Below are positions 20,441 through 28,968 of a stretch of 64,000 nucleotides of DNA, in pieces. The translations under genes were made by a program, and so were the position numbers. Under the pieces are notes generated by a model. It was given only the letters and a program-made list of their open reading frames with translations, was not told the DNA's origin and did not search any database. How positions within the stretch are numbered: the first letter of the stretch is position 1; the number at the start of each line of letters is the position of its first letter. Origin of the DNA: Inhella inkyongensis (GTDB taxonomy: Bacteria > Pseudomonadota > Gammaproteobacteria > Burkholderiales > Burkholderiaceae_C); contig NZ_CP040709.1 of the NCBI RefSeq assembly GCF_005952805.1, forward strand, positions 2,356,001 to 2,420,000. The letters run 5' to 3'.

Positions 20441-20980
20441 ATGCAAACCCAAGCCCGCCGTCACCAAGGATTCAGTCTCGTTGAAGTGCTGACCTGCATG
20501 GGTGTCCTGGCCATCTTGCTGGCGCTGACCCTGCCACGATTTGGCCAGCTGATCGAGCGCAAGCGCCTGGATACGCAGTTGGGCGCCTTGTACGTGGATC
20601 TGCAGCAGGCTCGCGCCACCGCATTGACGACCGGCACCGCCGTTCGGGTGCGCTTCCAACAACTGGCCCAGGGCAGCTGCTGGGTCATGCACCTGGGCCC
20701 CGTCGACAGCTGCAGTTGCACGGAACAAGGCCAGGCGCAGTGCCTGAACCCCGAGCACCTGCTCAAGCATCAATGGCTGCCGAGCAGTGGCACATTGAGA
20801 GTGGATGCAAATGTGTCGCAAATTGCCTTCCACCCCCGTTTTGGCACCGCATCACGCGCGGGGACCGTCGCCATCGCCAGCAGCAGTGGCTTGCGCGCCG
20901 CTCATGTCATCGCCCTCACGGGCAGGCTGCGGAGCTGCGCATCAGCTGAATCGGGCCTGAGTCTGCCGGTCTGCAGCTGA
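20441..20980 (+). CDS. GspH/FimT-type minor pilin
   Basis: 179 residues from the ATG at 20441, preceded by AGGAG 8 nt upstream. The prepilin leader ends G|FSLVEVLTC, with the conserved Glu at +5 and a hydrophobic N-terminal helix. The C-terminal part is the GspH/FimT beta domain with several Cys (SCWVM, SCSCT). It would be cut by PilD and join the type IV pilus or pseudopilus tip. It is the first gene of the pilin cluster, but a hairpin-like stretch and a separate promoter lie between it and pilE. Confidence 0.85.
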   Translation: MQTQARRHQGFSLVEVLTCMGVLAILLALTLPRFGQLIERKRLDTQLGALYVDLQQARATALTTGTAVRVRFQQLAQGSCWVMHLGPVDSCSCTEQGQAQCLNPEHLLKHQWLPSSGTLRVDANVSQIAFHPRFGTASRAGTVAIASSSGLRAAHVIALTGRLRSCASAESGLSLPVCS

Positions 20981-21032
20981 TCCCCCCTGTGTTTGGGGGC
21001 CAAGACAGGCGGCAAATTCATCGTGATGGGCG

Positions 21033-21047
21033 GGCCCCGGGGTTGCT
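21033..21047 (+). promoter_or_regulatory. candidate sigma-54 promoter of pilE
   Basis: GG at 21033-21034 and GC at 21045-21046 are separated by exactly 10 nt, with TTGCT at the -12 position, matching the invariant -24/-12 dinucleotides of sigma-54 promoters. The predicted start lies about 22 nt before the pilE ATG, which carries AAGGA at the right distance. Major-pilin genes in several proteobacteria use sigma-54. The flanking -24 bases match the consensus only partly. Confidence 0.4.
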
Positions 21048-21080
21048 CCCAAATCGCGTCGGGTCTGTAAGGATCCGAGC

Positions 21081-21515
21081 ATGCGAAATCATTCCACCGC
21101 AGCGTTCACCCTGATCGAAGTCATGATCGTGGTGGCCTTGCTTGCCGTCCTGGCCGCATTGGCCTACCCGAGCTATCAAGATGCGGTCCGTAAGGGCCGC
21201 CGCTCAGATGGTTTCGACGCCTTGATTCAAGTTCAACAGGCACAGGAACGTCACCGTAGCAACAACCCTGCCTATGCGTCGGCGCTGTCTGACCTCGGCC
21301 ACTCTGGCACGTCATCGGCGGGCTACTACGAGCTCAGTCTGACCAGCGCCACCACCACGGGATATGTCGCAGTGGCTAAGCCCAAAACCGCCACGCCACA
21401 GGCCGCTGACAAGACCTGCGCTGAACTCAAAGTCACCATCGAACGACTGGGCAGCACCCGCAGCGCCGTGGACAGCAATGGCACCGACAGCACGGCCCGA
21501 TGCTGGCCCAATTGA
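21081..21515 (+). CDS. type IV pilin, PilE/PilA-like
   Basis: 144 residues. The N-terminal leader MRNHSTAA precedes FTLIEVMIVVALLAVLAALAYPSYQDAVRKGRR, the classic pilin helix with Glu at +5. The residue before the predicted cleavage site is Ala rather than the usual Gly, which is unusual. The C-terminal region has the two Cys (DKTCAEL and ARCWPN) that form the pilin D-loop disulfide. AAGGA lies 8 nt upstream of the ATG. It is the probable major or minor pilin subunit of the cluster. Confidence 0.88.
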   Translation: MRNHSTAAFTLIEVMIVVALLAVLAALAYPSYQDAVRKGRRSDGFDALIQVQQAQERHRSNNPAYASALSDLGHSGTSSAGYYELSLTSATTTGYVAVAKPKTATPQAADKTCAELKVTIERLGSTRSAVDSNGTDSTARCWPN

Positions 21516-21526
21516 TGAGGATTGCG

Positions 21527-22093
21527 ATGAAGGCTAAGGGCTTGACCTTGATCGAACTGGCGGTGGTGGTGGCTGTGTTGGCCGTGATTCTGACCCTTGC
21601 CGTACCCAGTATGAGTGATCTGATCTTTCGACGTCGGATTGAAGGCATCGCATCGGAGTTGGTGAGCGACATTCAACTGCTACGCGCCCAGGCGCTGCTC
21701 AAACCTGGCGGATACGACGTCAAGGAATTGGTCGCGGCCATTCAGGTGGGCAACGGACTCGGAGCCGACGCTTGCTACACCCTGTACTGGCAGTGGGACG
21801 GCTCCACTTGCGACTGTTCCAAACCGCCTGGCCAAGCTTGCCAGTCAGCAACTCCCTGGGCCGAGATCAAGACCGTCCACTTGCCAAAAACCAGCGGGTT
21901 GAAACTCAGCACCAATGAGCCCAGCGCAACGGGGGGCTTTGAACCCGGTCTCCATTGGTTTGATCCGGCGGGCTTTCGGGTCACCGTCGCCGGCAATCGT
22001 GCAGGCAGCCTGAGTGTGCTGGTCGACAAGCTGGGACGCGTGAGCATCTGCAGTCCTGACGGCAGCTTCAAGAACTATGTGAAGTGCCAGTGA
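21527..22093 (+). CDS. GspH/FimT-type minor pilin (second copy)
   Basis: 188 residues from the ATG at 21527, which has GAGG 6-7 nt upstream. An ATG at 21515 overlapping the pilE stop is an alternative. The short leader MKAKG is followed by LTLIELAVVVAVLAVILTLAVPSMSD, and then a FimT-like beta domain containing the Cys-rich WDGSTCDCSKPPGQAC. It belongs to the minor-pilin set that primes pilus assembly. The next gene starts at its stop codon (TGATG). Confidence 0.85.
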   Translation: MKAKGLTLIELAVVVAVLAVILTLAVPSMSDLIFRRRIEGIASELVSDIQLLRAQALLKPGGYDVKELVAAIQVGNGLGADACYTLYWQWDGSTCDCSKPPGQACQSATPWAEIKTVHLPKTSGLKLSTNEPSATGGFEPGLHWFDPAGFRVTVAGNRAGSLSVLVDKLGRVSICSPDGSFKNYVKCQ

Positions 22094-22827
22094 TGTCGAC
22101 CTCCAACCCAACCGAGGGAAGCCCACTGCCCCGCTTGCAGCGCCTGTCATCGCGCGGGCTCAGTCTGGTGGAAATGATGGTGGGCATCACCGTGGGCCTT
22201 CTGGTCGTCGCAGGAGCCTCCATGGTGGCGGTCAATCAACTGGCTGAAAACAAGCGCATTGCCTTGGAGACCCAAGTGCAGCAAGAACTTCGCGCGGCCA
22301 GCGAAATCATGGTGCGGGAGTTCCGCAAGGCCGGCGCCTGGGGGTCGCCCGAACTGGGCCTATGGTCGCCCCGGACACCCAATCCCAAGCCCAATCCCTT
22401 CAGAGATGTGGTGATCTCACCAGCGGGCACGCAGGTCGAGTTTTCCTACTCGAACGCACTGAATCCCGGCGACCATGGCTCTGACAAGGATGTCGCGCCA
22501 GATGCAGACGAAATGCGCGGCTTTCGCCTGAGCGACGAACAGCTGGAATTCAGGATCGGTGACTCGGGCTACCAGCCTCTGACGGACAAGAACGCGGTCG
22601 TTGTGACCCGGTTTGCCGTCGAACTGAAAACAGCGGTGACCGAGCTTTCGGGCTCCTGCTTCAAGCCCTGTGATGCGGGAGCCGCCAACTGCCCTCCACG
22701 GGTGACAGTCAGAGAGCTCCAAGTCGAATTGGCCGGGCATGCCAAGCACGACGCCAAAGTCACTCGGCAGCATCGTTTTACCGTCCGACTCAATGGCGAT
22801 ACCGTGGAGGGCGAATGCAAAGCCTGA
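22093..22827 (+). CDS. pilW: PilW-like minor pilin
   Basis: 244 residues from the ATG at 22093, which shares its first base with the previous stop (TGATG). A 22-residue leader ends RG|LSLVEMMVGITVGLLVVAGASM, the PilW signature, followed by helical QVQQELRAASEIMVREFRKAGAWG. The central and C-terminal parts form the PilW beta region with a CFKPCDAGAANCPP Cys cluster. PilW is part of the pilus tip/priming complex with PilV, PilX and FimT proteins encoded alongside. Confidence 0.85.
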   Translation: MSTSNPTEGSPLPRLQRLSSRGLSLVEMMVGITVGLLVVAGASMVAVNQLAENKRIALETQVQQELRAASEIMVREFRKAGAWGSPELGLWSPRTPNPKPNPFRDVVISPAGTQVEFSYSNALNPGDHGSDKDVAPDADEMRGFRLSDEQLEFRIGDSGYQPLTDKNAVVVTRFAVELKTAVTELSGSCFKPCDAGAANCPPRVTVRELQVELAGHAKHDAKVTRQHRFTVRLNGDTVEGECKA

Positions 22828-24077
22828 CGCGTCGCCAAGCCATGCGGGGTGCCGCCACTCTGGTGGTGGTCATGGTTTTGTTCTTTGTCATGGCCTTGGT
22901 GGCGGCCTACGCCAACCGCAATCTCATCGTCGAGCAGCGCATTGGCGCCAATTACCAGGATGCGGTTTTGGCCAATGAAGTGGCCGAGCGGGGGGTGAAT
23001 ACTTTTATCAACTTACTCAACGCCCCCAATATCAACGAGACCTGCCAGATCGCAGCAGCCGGCGCCAACACCGCGCGCGATCGCTACCTGCGATTTGAAT
23101 CCACGGGCGAAATCAGGTTTCGAGCCCCCATCGACACCGACATCATTCACTGCAACCAAAGCGGCGGCAGTTGGAATTGCCAGTGCCCGCTGAACTTCAC
23201 CCCGGTCGGCGTGGCCGCGGGGAGCCAGCGGACCACCTCTGCACGACTTCAGCTCAATGACGGTTTTGGAGATGGCATGTTGCAGTTGTGGGCCATGGGT
23301 TGCGTGCAATCCAGTGCGAACTGCAAGGACACGCTGAGCAGTTCCGATGCCGATCTCGGCTTTTATGCCCAGATGAAGAAGCGCGTTCGTCTGCAGATGG
23401 TGCCGGCGCTGAAGTCACGCCCGAGCAGTGCTGCCGTAGCCACCGGCTCCATTGACCTGGGGGCGGGCATGGTGGCCGTTAACGACCACGCGCAAACGGG
23501 CGGTGTAGCCCTGCAAGCCGGCGGCGCGGTGCTGGGCACGCGAGATAAGGTTCAAGGCCCCACGGGAACGCCGCCAGCCGTGGCCTTGCAAGCCAACCAA
23601 ACAGCGCTTCAAGGCATCGACGCGGAAGGCCTGTTCAAGCGCTATTTCGGCATGTCGCCGGCACAGTTCCAGCGCCAACCGGTGGTCGAGACGCTCAAAT
23701 GCCCCGCCCAATGTGCCACGCAGTTGTCACTGCGGGCCGCAGCTGGCGTGCGAGTCTTTTGGTTTGAGGGTGACCTGACCCTGGATGAAGATGTCACCCT
23801 TGGGAGCGTCAGCAGACCCATCCTGTTGGTGGTGAAGGGCAAGCTGAGCGTTCAGGGCGGCCTGCGTTTGCACGGCATGGTCTTCAGTTTTGACAACGCC
23901 CAGTGGCTGAATGCCAGTGGCTCCCCTTCATGGCTGGATGGCAGCTTGGTGGTCGCGGGCAACCTCGGCTCAGGCAGCGGCGTCACCATGCGTCATGATG
24001 CGGCAGCCATGGAGTCCCTGATGCTTTCCGCCGGAACCTTTGTACGTGCGCCAGGCGGCACTTGGAGTGAGCAATGA
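22815..24077 (+). CDS. PilX-like protein with long beta domain
   Basis: 420 residues. The ATG at 22815 overlaps the end of pilW and has GGAGG 5 nt upstream. The N-terminus MRG|AATLVVVMVLFFVMALVAAYANRNLIVEQRIGANYQ is the PilX pattern: a prepilin-like helix that lacks the +5 Glu. The remaining 370 residues are much longer than a classical PilX. They include paired Cys (WNCQC, LKCPAQCATQL) and a repetitive beta pattern (GDLTLDEDVTLG, GKLSVQGGLRLHG) that resembles a right-handed beta-helix or adhesin-like fold. It is probably a tip component; the extra domain's role is unknown. Confidence 0.75.
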   Translation: MQSLTRRQAMRGAATLVVVMVLFFVMALVAAYANRNLIVEQRIGANYQDAVLANEVAERGVNTFINLLNAPNINETCQIAAAGANTARDRYLRFESTGEIRFRAPIDTDIIHCNQSGGSWNCQCPLNFTPVGVAAGSQRTTSARLQLNDGFGDGMLQLWAMGCVQSSANCKDTLSSSDADLGFYAQMKKRVRLQMVPALKSRPSSAAVATGSIDLGAGMVAVNDHAQTGGVALQAGGAVLGTRDKVQGPTGTPPAVALQANQTALQGIDAEGLFKRYFGMSPAQFQRQPVVETLKCPAQCATQLSLRAAAGVRVFWFEGDLTLDEDVTLGSVSRPILLVVKGKLSVQGGLRLHGMVFSFDNAQWLNASGSPSWLDGSLVVAGNLGSGSGVTMRHDAAAMESLMLSAGTFVRAPGGTWSEQ

Positions 24078-25282
24078 AGTCCAGCCATCCACTGAGCATC
24101 CCGCGCGAACGCGGCACCACCCTCATTGAAGCCCTGGTGGCCTTGCTGGTCATGGCCTTCGGCATGCTGGCCATCGCAGGGCTGACCGGCCGGCTCCGCC
24201 ACAGCGGCGAGTACGCCAAACAACGTGTCGAAGCGGCCCAGATTTTGCGCGCCGAGAACGAACGCTTGCGAGGCTTTGTGGCCATGAGCCGCGAGGCCGC
24301 CACGCCGGCCGGCTCGCTGGTATACGACGAACTCATCGCTGACACCGCCGATCGCACTGTCACAGGCGCAGCAACCACCTACACAATCAAGCGCAGCTTC
24401 ACACCCGTGGGCTCGGCGGGCGTCGGCGTTCGGCTGGCGGTGAGTTGGACGGATCGTCAGTCGCAGAGCGGCAAACCGCATGAGTTGGTGTACGAGAGCG
24501 ACCTCCCCGCCACGGACCCACGCCTGTTCGCCACCGCCTACGTCCCCCCAGAAGACGGCAGCACCTTCCGCAGACCCCAGAACCGTCATCCCGCCATTCC
24601 TCAGGCCGCCAAGTCACTGGACAACGGCAGCAGCGTTTTCAAGCCGCAACCCGGCGGTACGGCCGCATGGGTTTTCAATAACCGCACGGGACTGATCACG
24701 TCGTTCTGCACAGTCAGCGCGAGCAGCCCCACCAGCAGCCTAAGCCTGGCCGATCTGGCCAGTTGCACCACCGTGGCGGGCAGCGGCGCCTTTTTGCTGA
24801 GCGGACACATTCGCTTTTCCATGCTCAGCCCACCTGACTCTGAGTCACCCAGCAGCCCCGTTTTGCCGCTGGGCATGGAAGTCACTCTGACCAGCAGCGT
24901 GCACGCGCTGGCGCCCCACTGCGTGACCGATCCAGTCAGCAATCCCGCGGCCGGGGTCGAGGCCGTGGACTATTACTGCGCGGTCTATCCGCGCACCGAA
25001 ACTGTCGGCGACAAGCTGTTGTACTGGAGTGGCCGAAGCCGCTTGACCGGTTTGAACTTGGCCGCAGGTGGTCAACGGGTCTGCCGCTACAGCTCGGACT
25101 ACGACGGCAATGGCCGTATTGGCAACCCTGAACACCCGCTCGACTACAGCCGAGTGAGCGAATCGCTGGCCCATCAAAACTTCCTCGTGATCCGCTTCGA
25201 GGACAGTTGTCCCAGCGGCCATGGCGTCAACCTGAGTGCCGGCCAGTTCAGCAATACGGTGACGCTGGCCCACCAGCCTTGA
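24074..25282 (+). CDS. PilV-like minor pilin with extended C-terminal domain
   Basis: 402 residues. The ATG at 24074 overlaps the previous stop as ATGA. The leader ends RG|TTLIEALVALLVMAFGMLAIAGLTGRL, a PilV-type helix with Glu at +5. Classical PilV proteins are about 150-200 residues; this one has some 200 extra residues with several Cys pairs and no recognised fold. It is the last gene of the minor-pilin operon. No pilY1 follows in this window. Confidence 0.78.
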   Translation: MKSSHPLSIPRERGTTLIEALVALLVMAFGMLAIAGLTGRLRHSGEYAKQRVEAAQILRAENERLRGFVAMSREAATPAGSLVYDELIADTADRTVTGAATTYTIKRSFTPVGSAGVGVRLAVSWTDRQSQSGKPHELVYESDLPATDPRLFATAYVPPEDGSTFRRPQNRHPAIPQAAKSLDNGSSVFKPQPGGTAAWVFNNRTGLITSFCTVSASSPTSSLSLADLASCTTVAGSGAFLLSGHIRFSMLSPPDSESPSSPVLPLGMEVTLTSSVHALAPHCVTDPVSNPAAGVEAVDYYCAVYPRTETVGDKLLYWSGRSRLTGLNLAAGGQRVCRYSSDYDGNGRIGNPEHPLDYSRVSESLAHQNFLVIRFEDSCPSGHGVNLSAGQFSNTVTLAHQP

Positions 25283-25303
25283 ATCACCTGGGCAAGCCCG
25301 GCG

Positions 25304-25320
25304 GTCTAGCCCCCTAGACT
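25304..25320 (+). promoter_or_regulatory. candidate ribD promoter with overlapping palindrome
   Basis: GTCTAG-CCCC-CTAGAC (25304-25319) is a perfect inverted repeat. A -10-like TAGACT at 25315-25320 ends only 6 nt before the ribD ATG, which would give an essentially leaderless mRNA. No convincing -35 box is present. Confidence 0.3.
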
Positions 25321-25326
25321 GCTGGA

Positions 25327-26469
25327 ATGACTTCGCCGAGCCCTGAGCCCCCCGTCTTTCCCTCCGCCGCCGCGGCCATGCAGGCGGCGCTCGCTCTGGC
25401 CGAAAAGGCGGTTGGACTGTCGGATCCCAACCCACGTGTGGGCTGCGTCATTGTTGACGCGCAAGGCCATCTGCTGGGCCAGGGCCACACCCAGCAAGCC
25501 GGCGGCCCACATGCCGAAATCATGGCCTTGCGCGCCGCACGCGACGCCGGTCATTCACTTCAGGGTGCCACGGTCTACGTCACGCTGGAGCCCTGCGCGC
25601 ATTTCGGCCGCACCGCGCCCTGTGCCAATGCCCTGATCGAGGCCGGGCCGGCAAAAGTGGTGGCGGCCCTCGAAGACCCCAACCCCAAGGTCGCAGGTCA
25701 GGGTCTTGCCGCTTTGCGCCAGGCCGGCATCGAGGTTGAACTCGGACTGATGGCCGAGCAAGCGGCCGAACTCAATATTGGCTTTTTACACCGCATGCGC
25801 ACCGGCCGACCCTTCGTGCGCCTGAAGTGGGCCTCCAGCCTGGACGGCCGGACTGCCCACCCGGATGGGCACAGCCAATGGATCACCGGAGACGCCGCGC
25901 GCCTGGACAACCAGGCCTGGCGTCGACGCGCCGGGGCCATCGTGACGGGCGTGGGCACTGTGCTGGCTGACGACCCCCGACTGGATGTGCGCGCCCTGCC
26001 CACCTCATTGCAACCGCTGCGGGTGGTGTTGGACTCCCAGGCGCGCACGCCACCGACCGCTCGCATCCTTCTGCCCCCAGGCCAAGTCTTGCTGCTGCAC
26101 GCCGAGGGCGCCCACCCGGTAGCCGCACTGAACGCCGAGTGCCGCGCCATCCCAAGGCGCAAACTGGGACTGGACTTGGAGGCGGTGCTGGCGCATTTGG
26201 CCGAAAGAGAGATCAATGAGCTTCATGTTGAGGCAGGCGCCCGCCTCAACGGCAGTTGGCTGGCAGCGGGCCGGGTCGATGAATTGCTGATCTATCAAGC
26301 GCCGCGACTCATTGGCCCCGGACGAGCCTGTGCCGATCTGGCCGCACCCCTGCCGCTTGATGAAGCCCATCGCTGGCGCTGGCACGAGGTCCAACCCATA
26401 GGCACCGACCTGCGACTTAGGCTGCGCTCACCGCATCCCTCAGCGAAAGGCAATAGGGCCAGCCCCTAG
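25327..26469 (+). CDS. ribD: bifunctional pyrimidine deaminase/reductase RibD
   Basis: 380 residues. The N-terminal deaminase domain (about 10-150) has the zinc site in GGPHAEIMAL and EPCAHFGRTAPCANAL. The C-terminal reductase domain (about 155-370) begins RPFVRLKWASSLDGRTAHPDG and has ITGDAAR and VEAGARLNGSWL. It carries out the second and third steps of riboflavin synthesis. It heads the run ribD-ribBX-ribH-nusB-ybgC; no FMN riboswitch is seen upstream. Confidence 0.97.
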   Translation: MTSPSPEPPVFPSAAAAMQAALALAEKAVGLSDPNPRVGCVIVDAQGHLLGQGHTQQAGGPHAEIMALRAARDAGHSLQGATVYVTLEPCAHFGRTAPCANALIEAGPAKVVAALEDPNPKVAGQGLAALRQAGIEVELGLMAEQAAELNIGFLHRMRTGRPFVRLKWASSLDGRTAHPDGHSQWITGDAARLDNQAWRRRAGAIVTGVGTVLADDPRLDVRALPTSLQPLRVVLDSQARTPPTARILLPPGQVLLLHAEGAHPVAALNAECRAIPRRKLGLDLEAVLAHLAEREINELHVEAGARLNGSWLAAGRVDELLIYQAPRLIGPGRACADLAAPLPLDEAHRWRWHEVQPIGTDLRLRLRSPHPSAKGNRASP

Positions 26470-26481
26470 AATCCGCCCCCT

Positions 26482-27582
26482 ATGCCCATGTCCCCCATCC
26501 CCGAACTCGTGGCCGATCTGGCTGCGGGCCGAATGGTCGTCTTGATCGACGACGAAGACCGCGAGAACGAAGGCGATCTGGTTCTGGCAGCCGATTGCGT
26601 GACGCCCGAGGCCATCAATTTCATGGCCAAGCATGGGCGCGGTCTGATCTGCCTGACCCTGCCACGCGAGCACTGCGAGCGCCTGCAACTGCCGCCGATG
26701 GCCCGGCGCAACGGCACCCAGCACGGCACCGCCTTCACGGTTTCCATCGAAGCCGCCACGGGCGTGAGCACGGGCATTTCTGCCGCCGACCGCTCCCGTA
26801 CCGTCCAGGCAGCCGTGGCCCCACAGGCCAAGCCCAGCGATCTGGTCCAGCCCGGCCACATCTTTCCGCTGCAGGCCCAGGATGGCGGCGTTCTGATGCG
26901 CGCAGGCCATACCGAGGCAGGTTGCGATTTGGCACGCATGGCGGGACGAAGCCCCACGGCCGTCATTTGCGAAATCATGAACGACGACGGCAGCATGGCC
27001 CGGCTGCCCGATCTGGAGCGCTTTTGCGCCGAGCACGGTTTGAAGATCGGCACCATCGCCGACTTGATTGAGTACCGCAGCCGCCATGAGTCGCTGATCG
27101 AGCGCCTGGGCGAGCGCGAATTGCAGACCCGTCACGGCAGCTTCAGCGCTCGCTTGTACCAAGACCGCACCGGTGCGCAGCACCTGAGCCTGCGGCGCGG
27201 CCAGTGGCAGCCCGAAGACGCCGTGCTGGTGCGTGTGCACGAGCCGCTCTCTGTGCTCGATCTGCTTGACCACGCAGGGGGCGGCCACAGCTGGGCCCTT
27301 GACGCAGCCCTGGCCCGACTGGCAATGGCGCCGGCCGGCGTGGCCGTGCTGCTCAATGCCGGCGAGGGTGATCTGCTGGCCGCCTTCGGCGCCGCCGCCG
27401 CACCGACCGCGCGCGCCAATATGGACCTGCGCACCTACGGCGTGGGGGCTCAAATCCTCAAGGACCTGGGCGTTCAACGCATGCAGCTGCTGGGGAGCCC
27501 CCGGCGGATGCCCAGCATGACCGGCTATGGCCTGGAAGTCTGCGGCTTTGAACCGATGGAGGCCGAGCATGCAGGGCGCTGA
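26482..27582 (+). CDS. ribB: 3,4-dihydroxy-2-butanone-4-phosphate synthase with degenerate GTP cyclohydrolase II domain (RibBX)
   Basis: 366 residues. Residues 1-205 form a complete DHBP synthase, with the acidic loop [16 protein letters not shown], the [10 protein letters not shown] segment and [13 protein letters not shown]. The C-terminal part (about 210-360) has GCHII-like length but lacks the zinc Cys cluster and the GTP-binding Arg/Tyr signature; that region reads [21 protein letters not shown]. It therefore matches the RibBX hybrids known from other proteobacteria in which only the RibB half is active. A separate ribA is expected elsewhere. TAGAAT at 26467-26472 puts a putative transcription start within a few bases of the ATG. 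Confidence 0.92.
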   Translation: MPMSPIPELVADLAAGRMVVLIDDEDRENEGDLVLAADCVTPEAINFMAKHGRGLICLTLPREHCERLQLPPMARRNGTQHGTAFTVSIEAATGVSTGISAADRSRTVQAAVAPQAKPSDLVQPGHIFPLQAQDGGVLMRAGHTEAGCDLARMAGRSPTAVICEIMNDDGSMARLPDLERFCAEHGLKIGTIADLIEYRSRHESLIERLGERELQTRHGSFSARLYQDRTGAQHLSLRRGQWQPEDAVLVRVHEPLSVLDLLDHAGGGHSWALDAALARLAMAPAGVAVLLNAGEGDLLAAFGAAAAPTARANMDLRTYGVGAQILKDLGVQRMQLLGSPRRMPSMTGYGLEVCGFEPMEAEHAGR

Positions 27583-28039
27583 TCAAGGGCAGATCGCCTT
27601 GGACGGCCGCGGCGTGCGCGTCGGCATCGTGCGTGCCCGCTTCAACGACGCCATCACCCAGGCCCTGCAAGACAGCTGCGAAGCGGAGCTGCAGCGTTTG
27701 GGTGCCACTATCGCCGCGCGCCACACCGTACCCGGCGCCCTGGAAGTCCCCCTGGCCCTGCAGGCGCTCGCCCAGCGCGGCGGAGTGGACGCTCTGGTGG
27801 CCCTGGGTTGCATCATTCGCGGCGAGACCTACCACTTCGAGTTGGTCGCCAATGAGAGCGGCGCCGGCGTCAGTCGCGTCAGTCTGGATGCGCAACTGCC
27901 CATCGCCAACGTGATTCTGACCGTCGAGATCGAAGCCCAAGCCTGGGCTCGCATCGACAAGGGCCGTGATGCGGCCCAGGTCGCCGTCGAAATGGCGCGC
28001 CTTTGCGCCCAACTCAACCCCCACGGAGACCCCCTGTGA
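27569..28039 (+). CDS. ribH: 6,7-dimethyl-8-ribityllumazine synthase
   Basis: 156 residues from the ATG at 27569, with GGAGG 6 nt upstream and a 14-nt overlap with the preceding gene. It condenses the RibD/RibA product with the RibB product to lumazine. Signatures are [21 protein letters not shown] and [18 protein letters not shown], with the catalytic His in this last segment. It is translationally coupled to nusB through a GTGA overlap. Confidence 0.96.
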   Translation: MQGADQGQIALDGRGVRVGIVRARFNDAITQALQDSCEAELQRLGATIAARHTVPGALEVPLALQALAQRGGVDALVALGCIIRGETYHFELVANESGAGVSRVSLDAQLPIANVILTVEIEAQAWARIDKGRDAAQVAVEMARLCAQLNPHGDPL

Positions 28040-28551
28040 GCGCCACCCCTGCCTCGTCGGCCAAGAAAGCCCCCGCCAGCAAGGGCGCCAAGCCGCATGG
28101 CGGCGGCCGCTCGGCACGTCGCCAGTCGCGCCAGGTGGCGCTGCAAGGTCTGTATCAATGGCTGCTCACCGGCGACGACGCCGCAGCCATTGATGCCCAT
28201 CTGCGCGAGCAGGCCAGCTACGCCAAATGCGATCAGGGCCACCTGGACCTGCTGCTGCAGGGCTGCATCCGCGAAGCCGGCGCCCTGGACGCCGTGCTGG
28301 CCCACCATGTGGACCGCCCCACCAAAGATCTGAGCCCGGTGGAACATGGCGCCCTGCTGTTGGGCGCCTATGAACTGCAGCATTGCATCGACGTGCCCTA
28401 CAAGGTCGTCATCAACGAGGCGGTCGAACTCACCAAGGGCTTTGGCGGCACCGACGGACACAAATACGTGAACGGCGTCCTGGACCGGGTGGCGGCGGAG
28501 TTGCGCCCGGTCGAGGTGCAGGCGGCGCGCGCAGCCGCCCCGCGTCGGTGA
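28036..28551 (+). CDS. nusB: transcription antitermination factor NusB
   Basis: 171 residues from GTG at 28036, which overlaps the ribH stop as GTGA, with GGAG upstream. An Ala/Lys-rich N-terminal extension of about 30 residues precedes the helical NusB core ([16 protein letters not shown]). The later segments [13 protein letters not shown] and [34 protein letters not shown] are diagnostic. It binds boxA RNA with NusE in rRNA antitermination. Confidence 0.96.
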   Translation: MSATPASSAKKAPASKGAKPHGGGRSARRQSRQVALQGLYQWLLTGDDAAAIDAHLREQASYAKCDQGHLDLLLQGCIREAGALDAVLAHHVDRPTKDLSPVEHGALLLGAYELQHCIDVPYKVVINEAVELTKGFGGTDGHKYVNGVLDRVAAELRPVEVQAARAAAPRR

Positions 28552-28964
28552 ACCCTGAGTTTCGCGCGAACTACCGCGCGTACTACGAGGACACCGACGC
28601 CGGTGGCGTCGTCTATTACGCCAACTACCTGCGCTTTCTGGAGCGGGCCCGCAGCGACTGGCTGCGTGAATTGGGAGTCAATCAGGAGACCCTGCGCCTG
28701 TCTCAGGGTTGGGTCTTTGTGGTCGCCCATGTGGATGCCCGCTACCTCAAGCCAGCCCGACTGGATGATTGGCTCAGCGTCAGCGCACGCATCGCCGAAC
28801 AGGACCGCGCCTCCTTGGTGTTTGCGCAGCAAATCCACCGCGGCGCGGACCTGCTGCTCGATGCCCGCATCCGCGTGGCCTGTGTGGACGCAGCGAGCTT
28901 CAAGCCCAGGCGACTGCCCCAGGAAGTTTTGACGCGCCTTACCGAATCGCATTCCCTGCCCTGA
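28548..28964 (+). CDS. ybgC: YbgC-type acyl-CoA thioesterase
   Basis: 138 residues from GTG at 28548, overlapping the nusB stop as GTGA. It is a hot-dog fold protein with the catalytic-Asp motif YYEDTDAGGVVYYANYLRFLERARSDWL at residues 11-38. YbgC proteins sit at the head of tol-pal operons in many Gram-negatives and are thought to act on acyl-CoA or acyl-ACP near the membrane. Here it directly precedes tolQRA, as expected. Confidence 0.93.
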   Translation: MNPEFRANYRAYYEDTDAGGVVYYANYLRFLERARSDWLRELGVNQETLRLSQGWVFVVAHVDARYLKPARLDDWLSVSARIAEQDRASLVFAQQIHRGADLLLDARIRVACVDAASFKPRRLPQEVLTRLTESHSLP

Positions 28965-28968
28965 CCTT

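Noticed and set aside
25283..26481. FMN riboswitch ahead of the riboflavin genes
   Set aside because: Only 44 bp precede ribD and 12 bp precede ribBX, far too short for the roughly 120-nt FMN aptamer, and no conserved core is present.
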